A stretch of DNA of 64,000 nucleotides from Xaviernesmea rhizosphaerae (GTDB taxonomy: Bacteria > Pseudomonadota > Alphaproteobacteria > Rhizobiales > Rhizobiaceae): positions 295,597 through 359,596 of the forward strand of contig NZ_MKIO01000040.1 in assembly GCF_001938945.1 (NCBI RefSeq), given 5' to 3'. The notes beneath the pieces are model-generated. The model was given only the letters and a program-made list of their open reading frames with translations, was not told where the DNA came from and did not search any database. Position numbers and translations under genes: made by a program. Shown piece after piece: positions 1-8,728 of this stretch. The stretch's first letter is position 1. The number at the start of each line of letters is the position of its first letter.

Positions 1-788
1 CCGCCCGGCGTGCGGAAATAGATCGCCCAGAAATAATCACGGTCGATGACGGGCGTGACCTGGTAGCCGGTGTCCATCAGCGCCTTGCGCACGGCAAGCT
101 GGGCCTCGCGATTCTCCACGGCGAAGGCAACGTGATGCACGGAGCCCGCGCCCTGCCGCCCATGGGCGATGTTGGGCAGGGTTTCGAGGTCGATGACATC
201 GGCCTTGTTGCCGCCGGGCACGGCCAGACGCGTGACGCCCTCATGGGTGTCGACGGGCTGGTAGCCCATGAAGCCCAGGAGTTCGCGCGTCGCGCCCTCA
301 TCGCGCAGCCGCAGGGAGACGGAGTGGAAGCCGCGAATGGCCTCGTCGGCGCCGACGCCATTGCCGGTCCAGGGCTGGCGCGGATCGTCCTCGGCCTCCA
401 CCAGCGCGAAGCCATCGCCATCAGGCCCGGCGAAATGCAGGCGGCTGGCGCCGAAGGCCGTATCCTGGCTCAGACCATCGACCTTGTGGGCCTCCAGGCG
501 CGACCGCCAGAAGTCCAGGCTTCCCTTCGGCACGGTAAAGACCGTGGTGCCGACCTCGCCGGTGCCGGGACGGCCGCGGGCGATGTTGGGGAAGGGAAAG
601 TAGGTCATGACGCTGCCGGGCGTGCCGAGCTCGTCGCCATAATAGAGATGGTAGACATCGGGTGCGTCAAAATTGACCGTCTTCTTCACCCGGCGCAGGC
701 CGAGCACGTCGGTGAAGAAGGCATTGTTCTCCCGGGCGCTGGCGGCCATGGAGGTGACATGATGAAGGCCCTTGATCTGGTCGAGCAT
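1..788 (-). CDS. Ring-cleaving dioxygenase / glyoxalase (VOC) family protein, partial
   Basis: The gene starts at an ATG at 788 behind a GGAAAGGA ribosome site and runs off the left edge without a stop, so the C-terminus is missing. The N-terminus reads MLDQIKGLHHVTSMAASA, typical of the first vicinal-oxygen-chelate repeat of YkcA/PcpA-like extradiol dioxygenases; the early HHVT supplies a probable metal-ligand His. Near the edge, DRDYFWAIYFRTPGG matches the conserved segment of the second repeat. About 262 of the usual 310-320 residues are present. The family cleaves hydroquinone-type aromatics or is simply annotated as glyoxalase; the substrate cannot be read here. It is divergent from glgX with no functional link visible. 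Confidence 0.82.
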   Translation of the reverse strand, partial: MLDQIKGLHHVTSMAASARENNAFFTDVLGLRRVKKTVNFDAPDVYHLYYGDELGTPGSVMTYFPFPNIARGRPGTGEVGTTVFTVPKGSLDFWRSRLEAHKVDGLSQDTAFGASRLHFAGPDGDGFALVEAEDDPRQPWTGNGVGADEAIRGFHSVSLRLRDEGATRELLGFMGYQPVDTHEGVTRLAVPGGNKADVIDLETLPNIAHGRQGAGSVHHVAFAVENREAQLAVRKALMDTGYQVTPVIDRDYFWAIYFRTPG

Positions 789-1175
789 GGCTCATTCCTT
801 TCCGCGCCGGTTCGCGTGCGGCGCCTGTCGGTTTATCGCCGGAGGAAGCATGTCCGCTCTCGGCGATGACGGAGCGGCGTGTCCGCCCCGTCGATGGGCT
901 GAAGATGGGCCTATCGGTGGCGATTGAAAAGCGGACGCCGTCTGCACGGATTGTCTCTGAAAAGTGAACAGCGCTCCCGAATCGTTCACGAACAGGCCTC
1001 TGCATCGGACCATCGAGCCTATGGGATTGGCATCTCGAACCGACCATGCCCTGAAAATGACCCCGGGCGCAAAATCATCCCCTTTTTGTCCTGGCGCTTG
1101 GAACAAAAGGGTGCGCCGCACAATTTCTGGACGCATCACTTAGACATCGATGTCATCTCCAGGGGGACAAAGCGC
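789..1175. other. Divergent intergenic region between the dioxygenase and glgX
   Basis: This 387-base stretch must hold the promoters of the leftward dioxygenase and of glgX. No convincing gene is seen; an open frame upstream of glgX lacks a conserved protein and a ribosome site. The only structure noticed is an imperfect inverted repeat at about 1079-1112, with arms CCCTTTTTGTCC and GGAACAAAAGGG, roughly 65 bases before the glgX start. It could be an operator or a leader hairpin. Confidence 0.4.
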
Positions 1176-3254
1176 GTGGACGCTCAAGTGAACACCTATT
1201 CGATCGAGGCCGGCAGCTGGCACCGGCTGGGCGCCCATCCTGACAAGGATGGCGTCAACTTCGCGCTGTTTTCCGCTCATGCCGAGCGCGTCGAGCTCTG
1301 CCTGTTCGATGACAGCGGCAAGATCGAGATCGCCCGCCTGACGCTGCCGGAATATACCAACGAGATCTGGCATGGCTTCGTGCCCGGGCTGAAGCCCGGC
1401 CAGCTCTATGGCTACCGCGTCCACGGCGCCTTCCGGCCGGAAGACGGGCACCGCTTCAACGCGAACAAGCTGCTGGTCGATCCTTACGCACGCGAACTGG
1501 TCGGCGATGTTGCCTGGTCGAAGGACCATTTCGGCTACATCATGGACTCGGAAGAGAAGGATCTCTCCTTCAGCGAGACCGACAGCGCCGCCGTCATGCC
1601 GAAATGCCGGGTGGTGGATACCGGCAGCTATGACTGGAAGGGTGATCGTTCGCCGATCATTCCCTGGTCCAAGACGATCTTCTACGAAACCCACGTCAAG
1701 GGTTTCACCAAGCTCAACCCGGCGATCCCGGAAAACCTGCGCGGCACCTTCGAGGGCATGGGCCACAAGGCGGTGGTCGATTACATCAGAAGCATGGGCA
1801 TCACCTCGGTGGAGCTTCTGCCGATCCACTTCTTCCCCGACGACAGCATGCTGATCGACAAGGGGCTCCACAATTTCTGGGGCTATAACACGCTCGGCTT
1901 CTTCTCGCCGGCCAACCGTTACTATGGTCCGAACGGCCGCGACGGCTTCCGTGACATGGTGCGCGCGCTGCATGACGGCGGCATCGAGGTGATCCTCGAT
2001 GTGGTTTACAACCACACCGCCGAAGGCAATGAGATGGGCCCGACGCTGTCCTTCAAGGGCATCGACAACTTCTCCTACTATCGCACGATCCCCGACAATC
2101 ACCGCTACTATATCAACGATACCGGCACCGGAAACACGGTGAACACCTCGCACCCCCGCGTGCTGCAGATGGTCACCGATTCGCTGCGCTACTGGGTCGA
2201 GGAAATGCATGTCGACGGCTTCCGCTTCGACCTCGGCACCATTCTTGGCCGCGAACCGGAAGGCTTCGACCAGCGCGGCGGCTTCTTCGATGCCGTGACG
2301 CAGGATCCGGTCCTGTCGAAGGTCAAGCTGGTCGGCGAGCCCTGGGATATCGGCCCCGGCGGCTACCAGGTCGGCGGCTTCCCGCCCGGCTGGGCCGAGT
2401 GGAACGACAAATATCGCGACACGGTGCGAGACTATTGGAAAGACACGGATAACACGGCGCCCGATTTCGCCGCTCGCTTCTTCGGCTCGGGCGACCTCTA
2501 TGACCAGCGCGGCCGCCGCCCCTGGGCGTCGGTGAATTTCATCTGCGCCCATGATGGCTTCACCCTGAACGACCTCGTCTCCTACAACGAGAAGCACAAC
2601 GAGGCGAATGGCGAGGACAACAAGGACGGCCATAGCGACAACCGCAGCTATAATTACGGCGCGGAAGGTCCGACCGAGGACGAGACCATCATCGCCGTGC
2701 GCGAACGCCAGAAGCGCAACTTCCTCGCCACGCTGCTGCTCTCCCATGGCACGCCCATGGTGCTGGCCGGTGACGAATTCGGCCGCAGCCAGATGGGCAA
2801 CAACAATGGCTATTGCCAGGACAGCGAGATCAGTTGGGTCCATTGGGAGGATCTGCCGCCTTCTGCCGAGGAACTGCGCGACTTCACCCGCCGACTGATC
2901 GCTTTGCGCAACGCGCAGCCGCTCCTGCACCGCGACAATTGGCGCGATGGCATGGTGATCGAATGGGTGAATGCCGGCGGCGGGCCGCAGCTGCCAGAAC
3001 ATTGGGCCGATGGCGGCGGCACCACGATCGGCGCGCTGGTTTCGCGTGCGGATCTGGAAGAGCAGGATGGCATCTGGTCAAAGATGCTGGTGATCTTCAA
3101 TCCGCATGATGGGCCCGTGCCGTTCGTCCTGCCGGAAGGCGGATGGCGGCTGATGCTGACCACCGACGATCCGACGCTGGAAGACGAGGCGGTCGAGGGC
3201 GGCCAGGCTTATGAGATGACCGGCCGCAGTCTCTGCCTGTTCATCCCGGCCTGA
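1176..3254 (+). CDS. glgX: Glycogen debranching enzyme GlgX
   Basis: This is a 692-residue GH13 isoamylase-type enzyme that hydrolyses alpha-1,6 branches of limit-dextrin glycogen in the cytoplasm. An N-terminal CBM48-like part (about residues 10-110) precedes the catalytic barrel. The four GH13 regions are visible: DVVYNH (275-280), GFRFDLG with the nucleophile Asp352, GEPWD with the acid/base Glu388, and FICAHDG with His459-Asp460. The long HNEANGEDNKDGHSDN loop after region IV is typical of GlgX/TreX. I chose the GTG at 1176 because AGGGGGA lies 8-9 bases upstream and similarity begins just after it; an upstream ATG at 924 is possible but unsupported. A strong terminator follows. Confidence 0.93.
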   Translation: MDAQVNTYSIEAGSWHRLGAHPDKDGVNFALFSAHAERVELCLFDDSGKIEIARLTLPEYTNEIWHGFVPGLKPGQLYGYRVHGAFRPEDGHRFNANKLLVDPYARELVGDVAWSKDHFGYIMDSEEKDLSFSETDSAAVMPKCRVVDTGSYDWKGDRSPIIPWSKTIFYETHVKGFTKLNPAIPENLRGTFEGMGHKAVVDYIRSMGITSVELLPIHFFPDDSMLIDKGLHNFWGYNTLGFFSPANRYYGPNGRDGFRDMVRALHDGGIEVILDVVYNHTAEGNEMGPTLSFKGIDNFSYYRTIPDNHRYYINDTGTGNTVNTSHPRVLQMVTDSLRYWVEEMHVDGFRFDLGTILGREPEGFDQRGGFFDAVTQDPVLSKVKLVGEPWDIGPGGYQVGGFPPGWAEWNDKYRDTVRDYWKDTDNTAPDFAARFFGSGDLYDQRGRRPWASVNFICAHDGFTLNDLVSYNEKHNEANGEDNKDGHSDNRSYNYGAEGPTEDETIIAVRERQKRNFLATLLLSHGTPMVLAGDEFGRSQMGNNNGYCQDSEISWVHWEDLPPSAEELRDFTRRLIALRNAQPLLHRDNWRDGMVIEWVNAGGGPQLPEHWADGGGTTIGALVSRADLEEQDGIWSKMLVIFNPHDGPVPFVLPEGGWRLMLTTDDPTLEDEAVEGGQAYEMTGRSLCLFIPA

Positions 3255-3283
3255 TAGACCGACAGGCACTCCCAACTGAGTAG

Positions 3284-3315
3284 ACGGCGCGGCGCCCTTG
3301 GCGTCGCGCCGTTTT
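3284..3315 (+). terminator. Rho-independent terminator after glgX
   Basis: A 13-bp GC-rich stem (3284-3296 with 3300-3312, one G-T wobble) with a 3-base loop is followed by TTTT. It lies 30 bases after the glgX stop and before the OsmC gene, which therefore probably has its own promoter. Confidence 0.75.
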
Positions 3316-3357
3316 CGCGTCAGAACCGGTCCGACGCGTCAGGAGCAGGAGATTGGG

Positions 3358-3840
3358 ATGAGCGGGAAACGGCACCACTATACTGTCGATATCGTCTGGA
3401 CCGGAAACGAGGGGACAGGCACGGCCTCCTATCGTGGATACCGGCGTGATCACGAGATTCGCGCCGAGGGTAAGCCGACGATTGCCGGCTCGTCGGATCC
3501 GAGCTTTCGCGGCGATCCCGCGCGGTGGAATCCGGAGGATTTGCTGGTCGCTTCCCTCTACGCCTGCCACAAGCTCTGGTATCTCGGGCTTTGCGCCGGG
3601 GCTGGCGTGATCGTGCTCGACTATGCCGATCATGCGGAAGGGATCATGCTGGAGGAGACCGGTGGTGCCGGACAGTTCACAGCGGTGACGCTGCGCCCTC
3701 GCGTGACCATCTCGGCCGAAAGCGATGCGGCCAAGGCCCGCGCCCTGCATGACGAGGCGCATGCCATGTGCTTCATCGCGCGCTCGGTGAACTTTCCCGT
3801 TCATGCCGAGCCCGTAATCCTTGTCGAGACGGCCGCCTGA
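3358..3840 (+). CDS. OsmC family peroxiredoxin-like protein
   Basis: This is a 160-residue OsmC/Ohr-fold protein. The start at 3358 has AGGAGCAGGA 8 bases upstream. The segment around LLVASLYACHKLW and the later EAHAMCFIARSVNFP are the two conserved Cys regions of the family; Cys70 and Cys138 are the likely peroxidatic/resolving pair, and Cys79 is extra. Such proteins reduce organic hydroperoxides in the cytoplasm. The length matches the OsmC-like (YhfA/SACOL1771) branch rather than the roughly 140-residue Ohr proteins. It is convergent with glgA, 46 bases away. The link with glycogen genes may only be positional. Confidence 0.85.
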   Translation: MSGKRHHYTVDIVWTGNEGTGTASYRGYRRDHEIRAEGKPTIAGSSDPSFRGDPARWNPEDLLVASLYACHKLWYLGLCAGAGVIVLDYADHAEGIMLEETGGAGQFTAVTLRPRVTISAESDAAKARALHDEAHAMCFIARSVNFPVHAEPVILVETAA

Positions 3841-3886
3841 CTGCGCGGGCAGCCGCCTCCCGCCGGAGCCTCCCGAAAGTGTGAAC

Positions 3887-5341
3887 TCACAAAGCCGACG
3901 GGCGCTGCGCGATCAGCCGCTCATAAAGCGCGGCATATTGCTCGGCCGAGCGCTCCCAGGAGAAATTGGCCTTCATGCCCTGGTTCTGCAGCCGGGCCCA
4001 TTTCTTCGGGTCACGATAGGCGTGGAAGGCGCGGTGGACGGCGAGGCGCAGATTGTCGGCAGTGACGGGATGGAACTGGAAGCCGGTGGCCACCCGCGCC
4101 GACATGGCCGCATCATTGGCGTCGATGATCGTCTCCGACAGGCCGCCAGTGCGCGAGACCAGCGGCACGGCGCCGTAGCGCAATGCGTAGAGCTGCGTCA
4201 GCCCGCAGGGCTCGAAGCGCGAGGGCTGCACCATGACATCGCAGCCGGCATGGATCAGATGGGCGGTGGCCTCGTCATAGCCGATGCGCACGCCGATCTG
4301 CCCCGGGCGCCAGCCGGCTGCCAGGATCAGCGCGCGTTCCACATCCTTGGAGCCCTGGCCGAGAATGACCAGCTTGCCGCCGAGATTGCAGATCTCGTCG
4401 GCCACCTCGGCCAGCATATCCGCGCCCTTCTGCCAGGTCAGGCGCGTGACGGCAGCGAAGATCGGCCCGGGCGTATTGTCCAGGCGGAAGGCGTCGATCA
4501 GCGCGGCGCGGTTGCGCTGGCGCAGGCGGATCTGCTTGTAATCGTAGTTGGCCGGAATATAGGGGTCGGTCGCCGGGTCCCAGATTTCCGTGTCGATGCC
4601 GTTGACGATGCCGGAAAAATCGCGAAGCCGCGACAGGAGCGCACCGTCGAGGCCCATGCCGAGATCGGTGGACAGCACCTCGCGGGCATAGGTGGGGCTG
4701 ACCGTGGTCACGGCGCTCGCCGTCTGGATGCCGCCCTTCAGGAAGCAGAGATCGCCGTAATATTCCAGGCAGTTGATGTTCATCGCCTCCGGCGGCAGGC
4801 CGATCTGGCGGATGAGCTTGGCGGGAAACTGCCCCTGGAAAGCGAGATTGTGGATCGTCAGCACCGAGGGAACATCGGCCGCATTGCCGGAGTATTTCAT
4901 GTAGACCGTGGTCAGCGCCGTCTGCCAGTCATGGGTGTGGACCAGATCCGGCCGCCAGTCCGGCAACAGGCCGCCGGCAACGGCGGACGCCACATAGGAC
5001 AGCACGCTGAAGCGGCGCCAGTTGTCGGGATAGTCGACGCCATCCGCGCCGACATAGGGACCGCCCTTGCGGTCGTATAGACTGGGCGCGTCGAGGATAA
5101 GGAGATCCAGCCCGTCATGCTGCGCTTCCAAGAGCGTGGCGGGCGCGCCAAAGAGATCGCTGAAGAAATGCACCGGGCGCACCTGTTCCACCTTGGCCAG
5201 CACGGTGGGATAGCCAGGGATCAGCGACCGCGTCTCGCAGCCCAGATGACCGAGAATTTTTGGCAGCGCACCCGTGACGTCGGCCAGGCCGCCCGTCTTG
5301 ATCAACGGAAAAATCTCCGACGCCACCGAAAGTATCTTCAC
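3887..5341 (-). CDS. glgA: Glycogen synthase (ADP-glucose dependent)
   Basis: This is a 484-residue GT5 glycosyltransferase that elongates alpha-1,4-glucan from ADP-glucose. The N-terminus MKILSVASEIFPLIKTGG contains the KTGGL ADP-glucose-binding motif at residues 15-19. A C-terminal GT-B domain includes MVQPSRFEPCGLTQLYALR and the RTGGL repeat that contacts the nucleotide sugar. Length equals that of rhizobial GlgA. In Agrobacterium-like genomes glgA usually follows glgB and glgC. Here nothing of glgC lies upstream, so the pathway is split in this strain: only glgX and glgA are in the window. Confidence 0.95.
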   Translation of the reverse strand: MKILSVASEIFPLIKTGGLADVTGALPKILGHLGCETRSLIPGYPTVLAKVEQVRPVHFFSDLFGAPATLLEAQHDGLDLLILDAPSLYDRKGGPYVGADGVDYPDNWRRFSVLSYVASAVAGGLLPDWRPDLVHTHDWQTALTTVYMKYSGNAADVPSVLTIHNLAFQGQFPAKLIRQIGLPPEAMNINCLEYYGDLCFLKGGIQTASAVTTVSPTYAREVLSTDLGMGLDGALLSRLRDFSGIVNGIDTEIWDPATDPYIPANYDYKQIRLRQRNRAALIDAFRLDNTPGPIFAAVTRLTWQKGADMLAEVADEICNLGGKLVILGQGSKDVERALILAAGWRPGQIGVRIGYDEATAHLIHAGCDVMVQPSRFEPCGLTQLYALRYGAVPLVSRTGGLSETIIDANDAAMSARVATGFQFHPVTADNLRLAVHRAFHAYRDPKKWARLQNQGMKANFSWERSAEQYAALYERLIAQRPSAL

Positions 5342-5767
5342 GCAAACCTCGTCCCGGCCTTTTCGCCGATCCGTGCACCCGGCACCGAACAGCGCAAGCC
5401 CCTTTTTTGTGTCTCAGATGTCGCCCGCATCGCCTCAAGCTCCAGCGCAGAGGCTCTGCGATAGCGCTTCGAGGCTTGAATTCGGGCAGGATGATGGCTT
5501 CCGCTTCAGCGGCCCCGTTGCCGCATCGACCGAATCCCAATGCTCCGACTGTAACCATGCCGGCCAGGAAAAGAAGCCGGCCCGGTCATTTTCTGCGGCC
5601 TGTCCACCGCACCACGGCAACGCGCCGCGGTTGTGCGCTTGGGCCAGAACGGCTGCGTCCCGGTCTGACCGGAGGCCTTCACCGGCCTTTGGCGTTGATC
5701 GCCACCGGGTGAAGACGCAGGTCAGACGCGCGCCGGATCTCCTCCACAAAGATCCGGCTACCCCGCC
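5342..5767. other. Intergenic region upstream of glgA, no gene seen
   Basis: These 426 bases separate the glgA start from the stop of the DUF2934 gene. No frame looks like a conserved protein. There is a perfect 9-bp inverted repeat (GCCGGATCT at 5732-5740, AGATCCGGC at 5750-5758) just after the DUF2934 stop, without a T tract on either strand; it may be a transcript-end hairpin for that gene. The glgA promoter should be in the part near 5342. Confidence 0.4.
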
Positions 5768-6268
5768 TCACGCCGTCTCGGTCGCCACCTTGCCCCGGCG
5801 CTTCGGCTGCGGCGCCTCGGCCGAGACGGTCTCGGCGATGGGCGCCGAGGGAGTCAAATCGGCGGTGACATCCACGCCCACGGCGGCCGGCACGATGTCC
5901 TTCGCGGCCTTTGCCTTGGACGTAGCGGACTTTGCAGAGGCAGGCTTGGCAGCAGCAGCCTTGGAGGTGCCCATCTTCGCTTTTGCCGCCTTCGGTTCCG
6001 AAGACTTCGGCGCGGCCGCCTTGACGGCGCGCGCCTTGCGTTCAGCCGGCTGCGCCGGGGTCTCTTCGGCGGCGGAAGCGATCTCCGGTGCGGCGCTCGT
6101 CTCTGCCGCTGCACTCTGATCTGTCATTTCACTCTGGGGCGATCCGCTCTGGCCGGCCACTTCGCTCAGCGCCTGTTGCCAGTGGTGATCATGGCGACCC
6201 TGAGGGCGGCCTTCTTCTTCCCAGAGACGATAGGCGCGGGCCCGGATCTTGTCCTCATCGATGCTCAT
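5768..6268 (-). CDS. DUF2934 protein with Ala/Lys-rich tail
   Basis: This is a 166-residue protein starting at 6268 behind a GGGAG ribosome site. The first 40 residues contain a DUF2934 domain: KIRARAYRLWEEEGRPQG followed by DHHWQQA. The rest is low-complexity Ala/Lys/Pro/Ser sequence with many AKA and SAA repeats, resembling the tails of histone-H1-like bacterial proteins. DUF2934 is widespread in rhizobia and has no established function; a basic tail suggests nucleic-acid or polyanion contact, which is inference. The neighbour on the far side is a divergent secreted protein gene. Confidence 0.75.
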   Translation of the reverse strand: MSIDEDKIRARAYRLWEEEGRPQGRHDHHWQQALSEVAGQSGSPQSEMTDQSAAAETSAAPEIASAAEETPAQPAERKARAVKAAAPKSSEPKAAKAKMGTSKAAAAKPASAKSATSKAKAAKDIVPAAVGVDVTADLTPSAPIAETVSAEAPQPKRRGKVATETA

Positions 6269-6554
6269 CGTCGCTACTCCCTTCAAACCACGCGCTGCAG
6301 GACGTCCAACTGCGGCGTGGACCCATTGGTTCCGGCGGCTGCAATGGGGCAGACGCAGGAGGCGAATCACTCCAAGTCTCGGTCGAGCCTAGCCCAGGCT
6401 TTGCTGCGGTGCGACCGGAATGCACCGGCGCTGCGGCGCGTCCATCGGCACTGCCACCGGCATGCGCATCAAAAACCCTGCAGCTTCAGGAACCAGATCG
6501 GCATGTCATGCGTTTGAAAACGGTCTCGAAAGAGACAGGTTCACGGGGAATTTC

Positions 6555-6971
6555 ATGATCAAGAGAATGTGCACGAGACTGGCTGCGGCTCTGATGGCGG
6601 GCGCCGTGCTGGCGCCCCCGGCTTTTGCCCAGGCGCCGGGCCTGGTGCCGGCCGCCCAAGCAACCATCGAGGACGCCTGCAAGGCCGTGACGCAGAACCT
6701 GCTGCTGGCCGCCACGCTGCATACCGGCGTGGTCCAGGCCTTCCCCGAGCTGAAGCCGCCAGGCGTGCGCATGACCTATTCGACGCGCGACGGTGTCGAG
6801 CCGAAGAACATGGTCGACACGATCGAATGCCAGTTTCAGAACACCAAGGCGCCCTTCAACATCCAGCGCTTCTGCGTCTCGAGCACCTGCTATTCTCCCG
6901 ATGAACGCAATGCGGAAAACAAGCGGCGCTTTGAAGAGGTGCGCACCATTCTGCAACGCGCGGGCTACTGA
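6555..6971 (+). CDS. Small secreted hypothetical protein
   Basis: This is a 138-residue protein starting at the ATG at 6555 (ACGGGGAA just upstream). The first 25 residues, with a basic start, a hydrophobic LAAALMAGAVLAPPAF core and an AFAQA cleavage site, form a clear Sec signal peptide. The mature part has four cysteines (in DAC, IEC, RFC and STC contexts) that could form two disulfides in the periplasm. I do not recognise a named domain. A strong terminator follows 57 bases after the stop, so it is probably monocistronic. Confidence 0.7.
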   Translation: MIKRMCTRLAAALMAGAVLAPPAFAQAPGLVPAAQATIEDACKAVTQNLLLAATLHTGVVQAFPELKPPGVRMTYSTRDGVEPKNMVDTIECQFQNTKAPFNIQRFCVSSTCYSPDERNAENKRRFEEVRTILQRAGY

Positions 6972-7027
6972 GCCGACCGATTGGGCGGACGGCTCATACT
7001 AGATAGCCATCACTTACATGTTTGCGA

Positions 7028-7054
7028 CGGGGTGGCGACAGCCACCCCGCTTTT
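7028..7054 (+). terminator. Rho-independent terminator
   Basis: A perfect 9-bp stem CGGGGTGGC/GCCACCCCG (7028-7036 with 7041-7049), with a GACA loop, is followed by CTTTT. It ends the transcript of the secreted protein gene. Confidence 0.8.
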
Positions 7055-7108
7055 CGCATGGATTGGCGCTCAAGCCCGCCGGCTTCGGCGCAACCAGGCA
7101 AAAACCGC

Positions 7109-7768
7109 TTAGTGGCCGACGCCCGCCTCTTCGACCCGCGCCGCATGGGCGGAGATGGCCGCGCGACAGGCGCGCTCGAAACGTGCGGCGGGGCCCTGGT
7201 CACCGGTCGCGATGCGACTGACCCGCGCGCCTTCGAGCAGCATGGACAGGGTATCGGCCAGAAGCTCCGGCTCGCTCAGCCCCGCCTCGCGACAGAGCTC
7301 TTCCAGGCGCTGGCGCTGGGCGGTCTTGAAGCTCTCGATCAGCGCATGGGCGGGATGGTCGCTCTCCTTGAGCTCGACCGCGGCATTGGCCAGATCGCAG
7401 CCATAGGGCTCGCTCGCCAGACAGTCGACACGCGCGCTGACCCAGCCATCCACCTGCGCCCGGGGATTGCCGGGGAAGCGGGTCGACAGATCGTCCCAAA
7501 GCGCTGCAGCCTTGGAGGAGGCCACCTTCAGGGTTTCGCAGACGAGATCGTCCTTGGAGCCGAAATGACGGTAGAGCGTCATCTTGTTCGTGTCGGCCGC
7601 CTGGGCGATGGCGTCCACGCCGATGCCGCGAATGCCATGGCTGCGAAACAGCGCGCAGGCCGTGGACACGATCCGCTCACGCGGGCTTGTTTTGGCGTCC
7701 GCCTTGGCGGTGCTCTTCTTCACAATAGCGCCACCTTCGACGGGTTTATTCGCATTCGTGCTTGACAT
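7109..7768 (-). CDS. TetR/AcrR family transcriptional regulator
   Basis: This is a 219-residue repressor-type protein. After a 28-residue Lys/Ala-rich extension, the TetR helix-turn-helix is seen at about residues 30-77 (RERIVSTACALFRSHGIRG, then IAQAADTNKMTLYRHFGSK). The C-terminal helical ligand domain has a TetR_C layout but no recognisable specificity. The start at 7768 is followed immediately upstream by an inverted repeat (7782-7814) that fits autorepression. No divergent target gene is adjacent; the next gene to the right is a small protein at 8037, so the regulator may act mainly on itself or in trans. Confidence 0.88.
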   Translation of the reverse strand: MSSTNANKPVEGGAIVKKSTAKADAKTSPRERIVSTACALFRSHGIRGIGVDAIAQAADTNKMTLYRHFGSKDDLVCETLKVASSKAAALWDDLSTRFPGNPRAQVDGWVSARVDCLASEPYGCDLANAAVELKESDHPAHALIESFKTAQRQRLEELCREAGLSEPELLADTLSMLLEGARVSRIATGDQGPAARFERACRAAISAHAARVEEAGVGH

Positions 7769-7781
7769 AGGTGTGACCGGT

Positions 7782-7814
7782 CGGTAACAAGCATCATGTT
7801 ACCAATCGGTAACA
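7782..7814. promoter_or_regulatory. Probable TetR operator
   Basis: A perfect inverted repeat GGTAACA-N7-TGTTACC occupies 7783-7803, and a third half-site CGGTAACA follows at 7807-7814. It starts 14 bases upstream of the TetR start codon. Position and symmetry are those expected of an autoregulatory TetR operator. Confidence 0.7.
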
Positions 7815-8036
7815 GGCCGTTTCGGTCTTGTCAAGCTTGGGGCGTCGGACCGCCCCGTATCGGCCCCTGCCCGGCCCAACCGGCGGCGGGGACCAGGTCC
7901 GAATATCGCTTTGAAGCTCCACGGGCCGCGTTCAGGGATCGCGGGGCTTCCCGTCAGTCAGAGCCAAGACAGCCTCCCGGCGCCGCATGGGCCGGGACAG
8001 TAAGGGCTTGGCCTTGAGGTTGAAGAGGAAACTGCC

Positions 8037-8297
8037 ATGAACCAGGCGCATGACGATTTGACCCTTAACGACGTTCTGACCGATCCGATGATCCGCATGA
8101 TGATGCGGGCGGATGGCGTCACGACCTCCGAGATGAAGACGCTCCTCTATTCCGCAGCCAGCGCCATGAGGAGCGCACAGTCTCAGGATGGCGGCGCCCG
8201 TGCTGTCGCGCACCGGCTGATGACCGCGCCCAAGCGCCGGCTTCTGTCGATGGTGCATCCGCTCGCCGCCCGCGGCGAGGTGTGCATGGCCTGCTGA
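8037..8297 (+). CDS. Small hypothetical protein
   Basis: This is an 86-residue protein with an ATG at 8037 and a GAGGAA ribosome site 6 bases upstream. The sequence has a conserved-looking centre (NDVLTDPMIRMMMRADG) that resembles short rhizobial proteins annotated only as hypothetical. It has no signal peptide or membrane segment and ends in Cys-Met-Ala-Cys. A hairpin follows directly after the stop. Function is unknown; the ribosome site and following hairpin are the main support for its being a gene. Confidence 0.6.
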   Translation: MNQAHDDLTLNDVLTDPMIRMMMRADGVTTSEMKTLLYSAASAMRSAQSQDGGARAVAHRLMTAPKRRLLSMVHPLAARGEVCMAC

Positions 8298-8300
8298 AAA

Positions 8301-8336
8301 ATCGGACCGGAAGCAGCCTCCGCTTTTCGGTCCGAT
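8301..8336 (+). terminator. Hairpin after the small gene, terminator-like
   Basis: Arms ATCGGACCGGAAGC (8301-8314) and GCTTTTCGGTCCGAT (8322-8336) pair with one bulge. The sequence also resembles the inner palindrome of the dispersed RIME-type repeat, so it may be a decayed copy serving as the transcript end. No long T tract follows. Confidence 0.5.
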
Positions 8337-8728
8337 GCGCGCAGGACAGATGCGCTCCGGCCCGCCAAAGTGGCGCCCGCCCTTCAGGACGGCGCCGGCG
8401 GGCCGTAAAAGCTGCCATCAAGGGCGACACCGTGCGCAAGAGGCGGGAAAAACCGTCCATTGAACAAGATTGCACCAGTTTGAACGCCAAGGTTGTTGTC
8501 GCGCCGCTTTTTTAGACTAGACTAAAGATTGTCTAGCAGGCAATTGCATTGCGTTGCGGTTCTGCCTTTGCGTTTCCCGCGGACCTGTCCGCGAGCCGAA
8601 GCATGATGCTGCGGAGGAACGAGAGGAGCCGCGGCGCATGGCCTGCTAGACGCCCTCCTCCCGCTTCGCGCGCCCATGCCGATCATGGCGGAATGATCAA
8701 AGCCTTTCACCTGCCGGGAGCGGATCGA
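8337..8728. other. Intergenic region with a small palindrome
   Basis: This is about 390 bases without a convincing gene, between the small gene and the 3' end of the ABC permease gene. It contains the palindrome CTAGAC-N8-GTCTAG at 8517-8536, directly after a T-rich run (GCTTTTTTAGA). No gene starts nearby, so its role is unclear. Confidence 0.35.

Noticed and set aside
924..1175. Longer glgX start at an upstream ATG
   Set aside because: The extra 84 residues have no GlgX similarity, while GTG at 1176 has a strong ribosome site at the right distance.
1140..3002. 620-residue open frame opposite glgX
   Set aside because: It is the antisense of a well-supported GH13 enzyme; composition is Val/Ala/Asp-rich antisense type with no domain.
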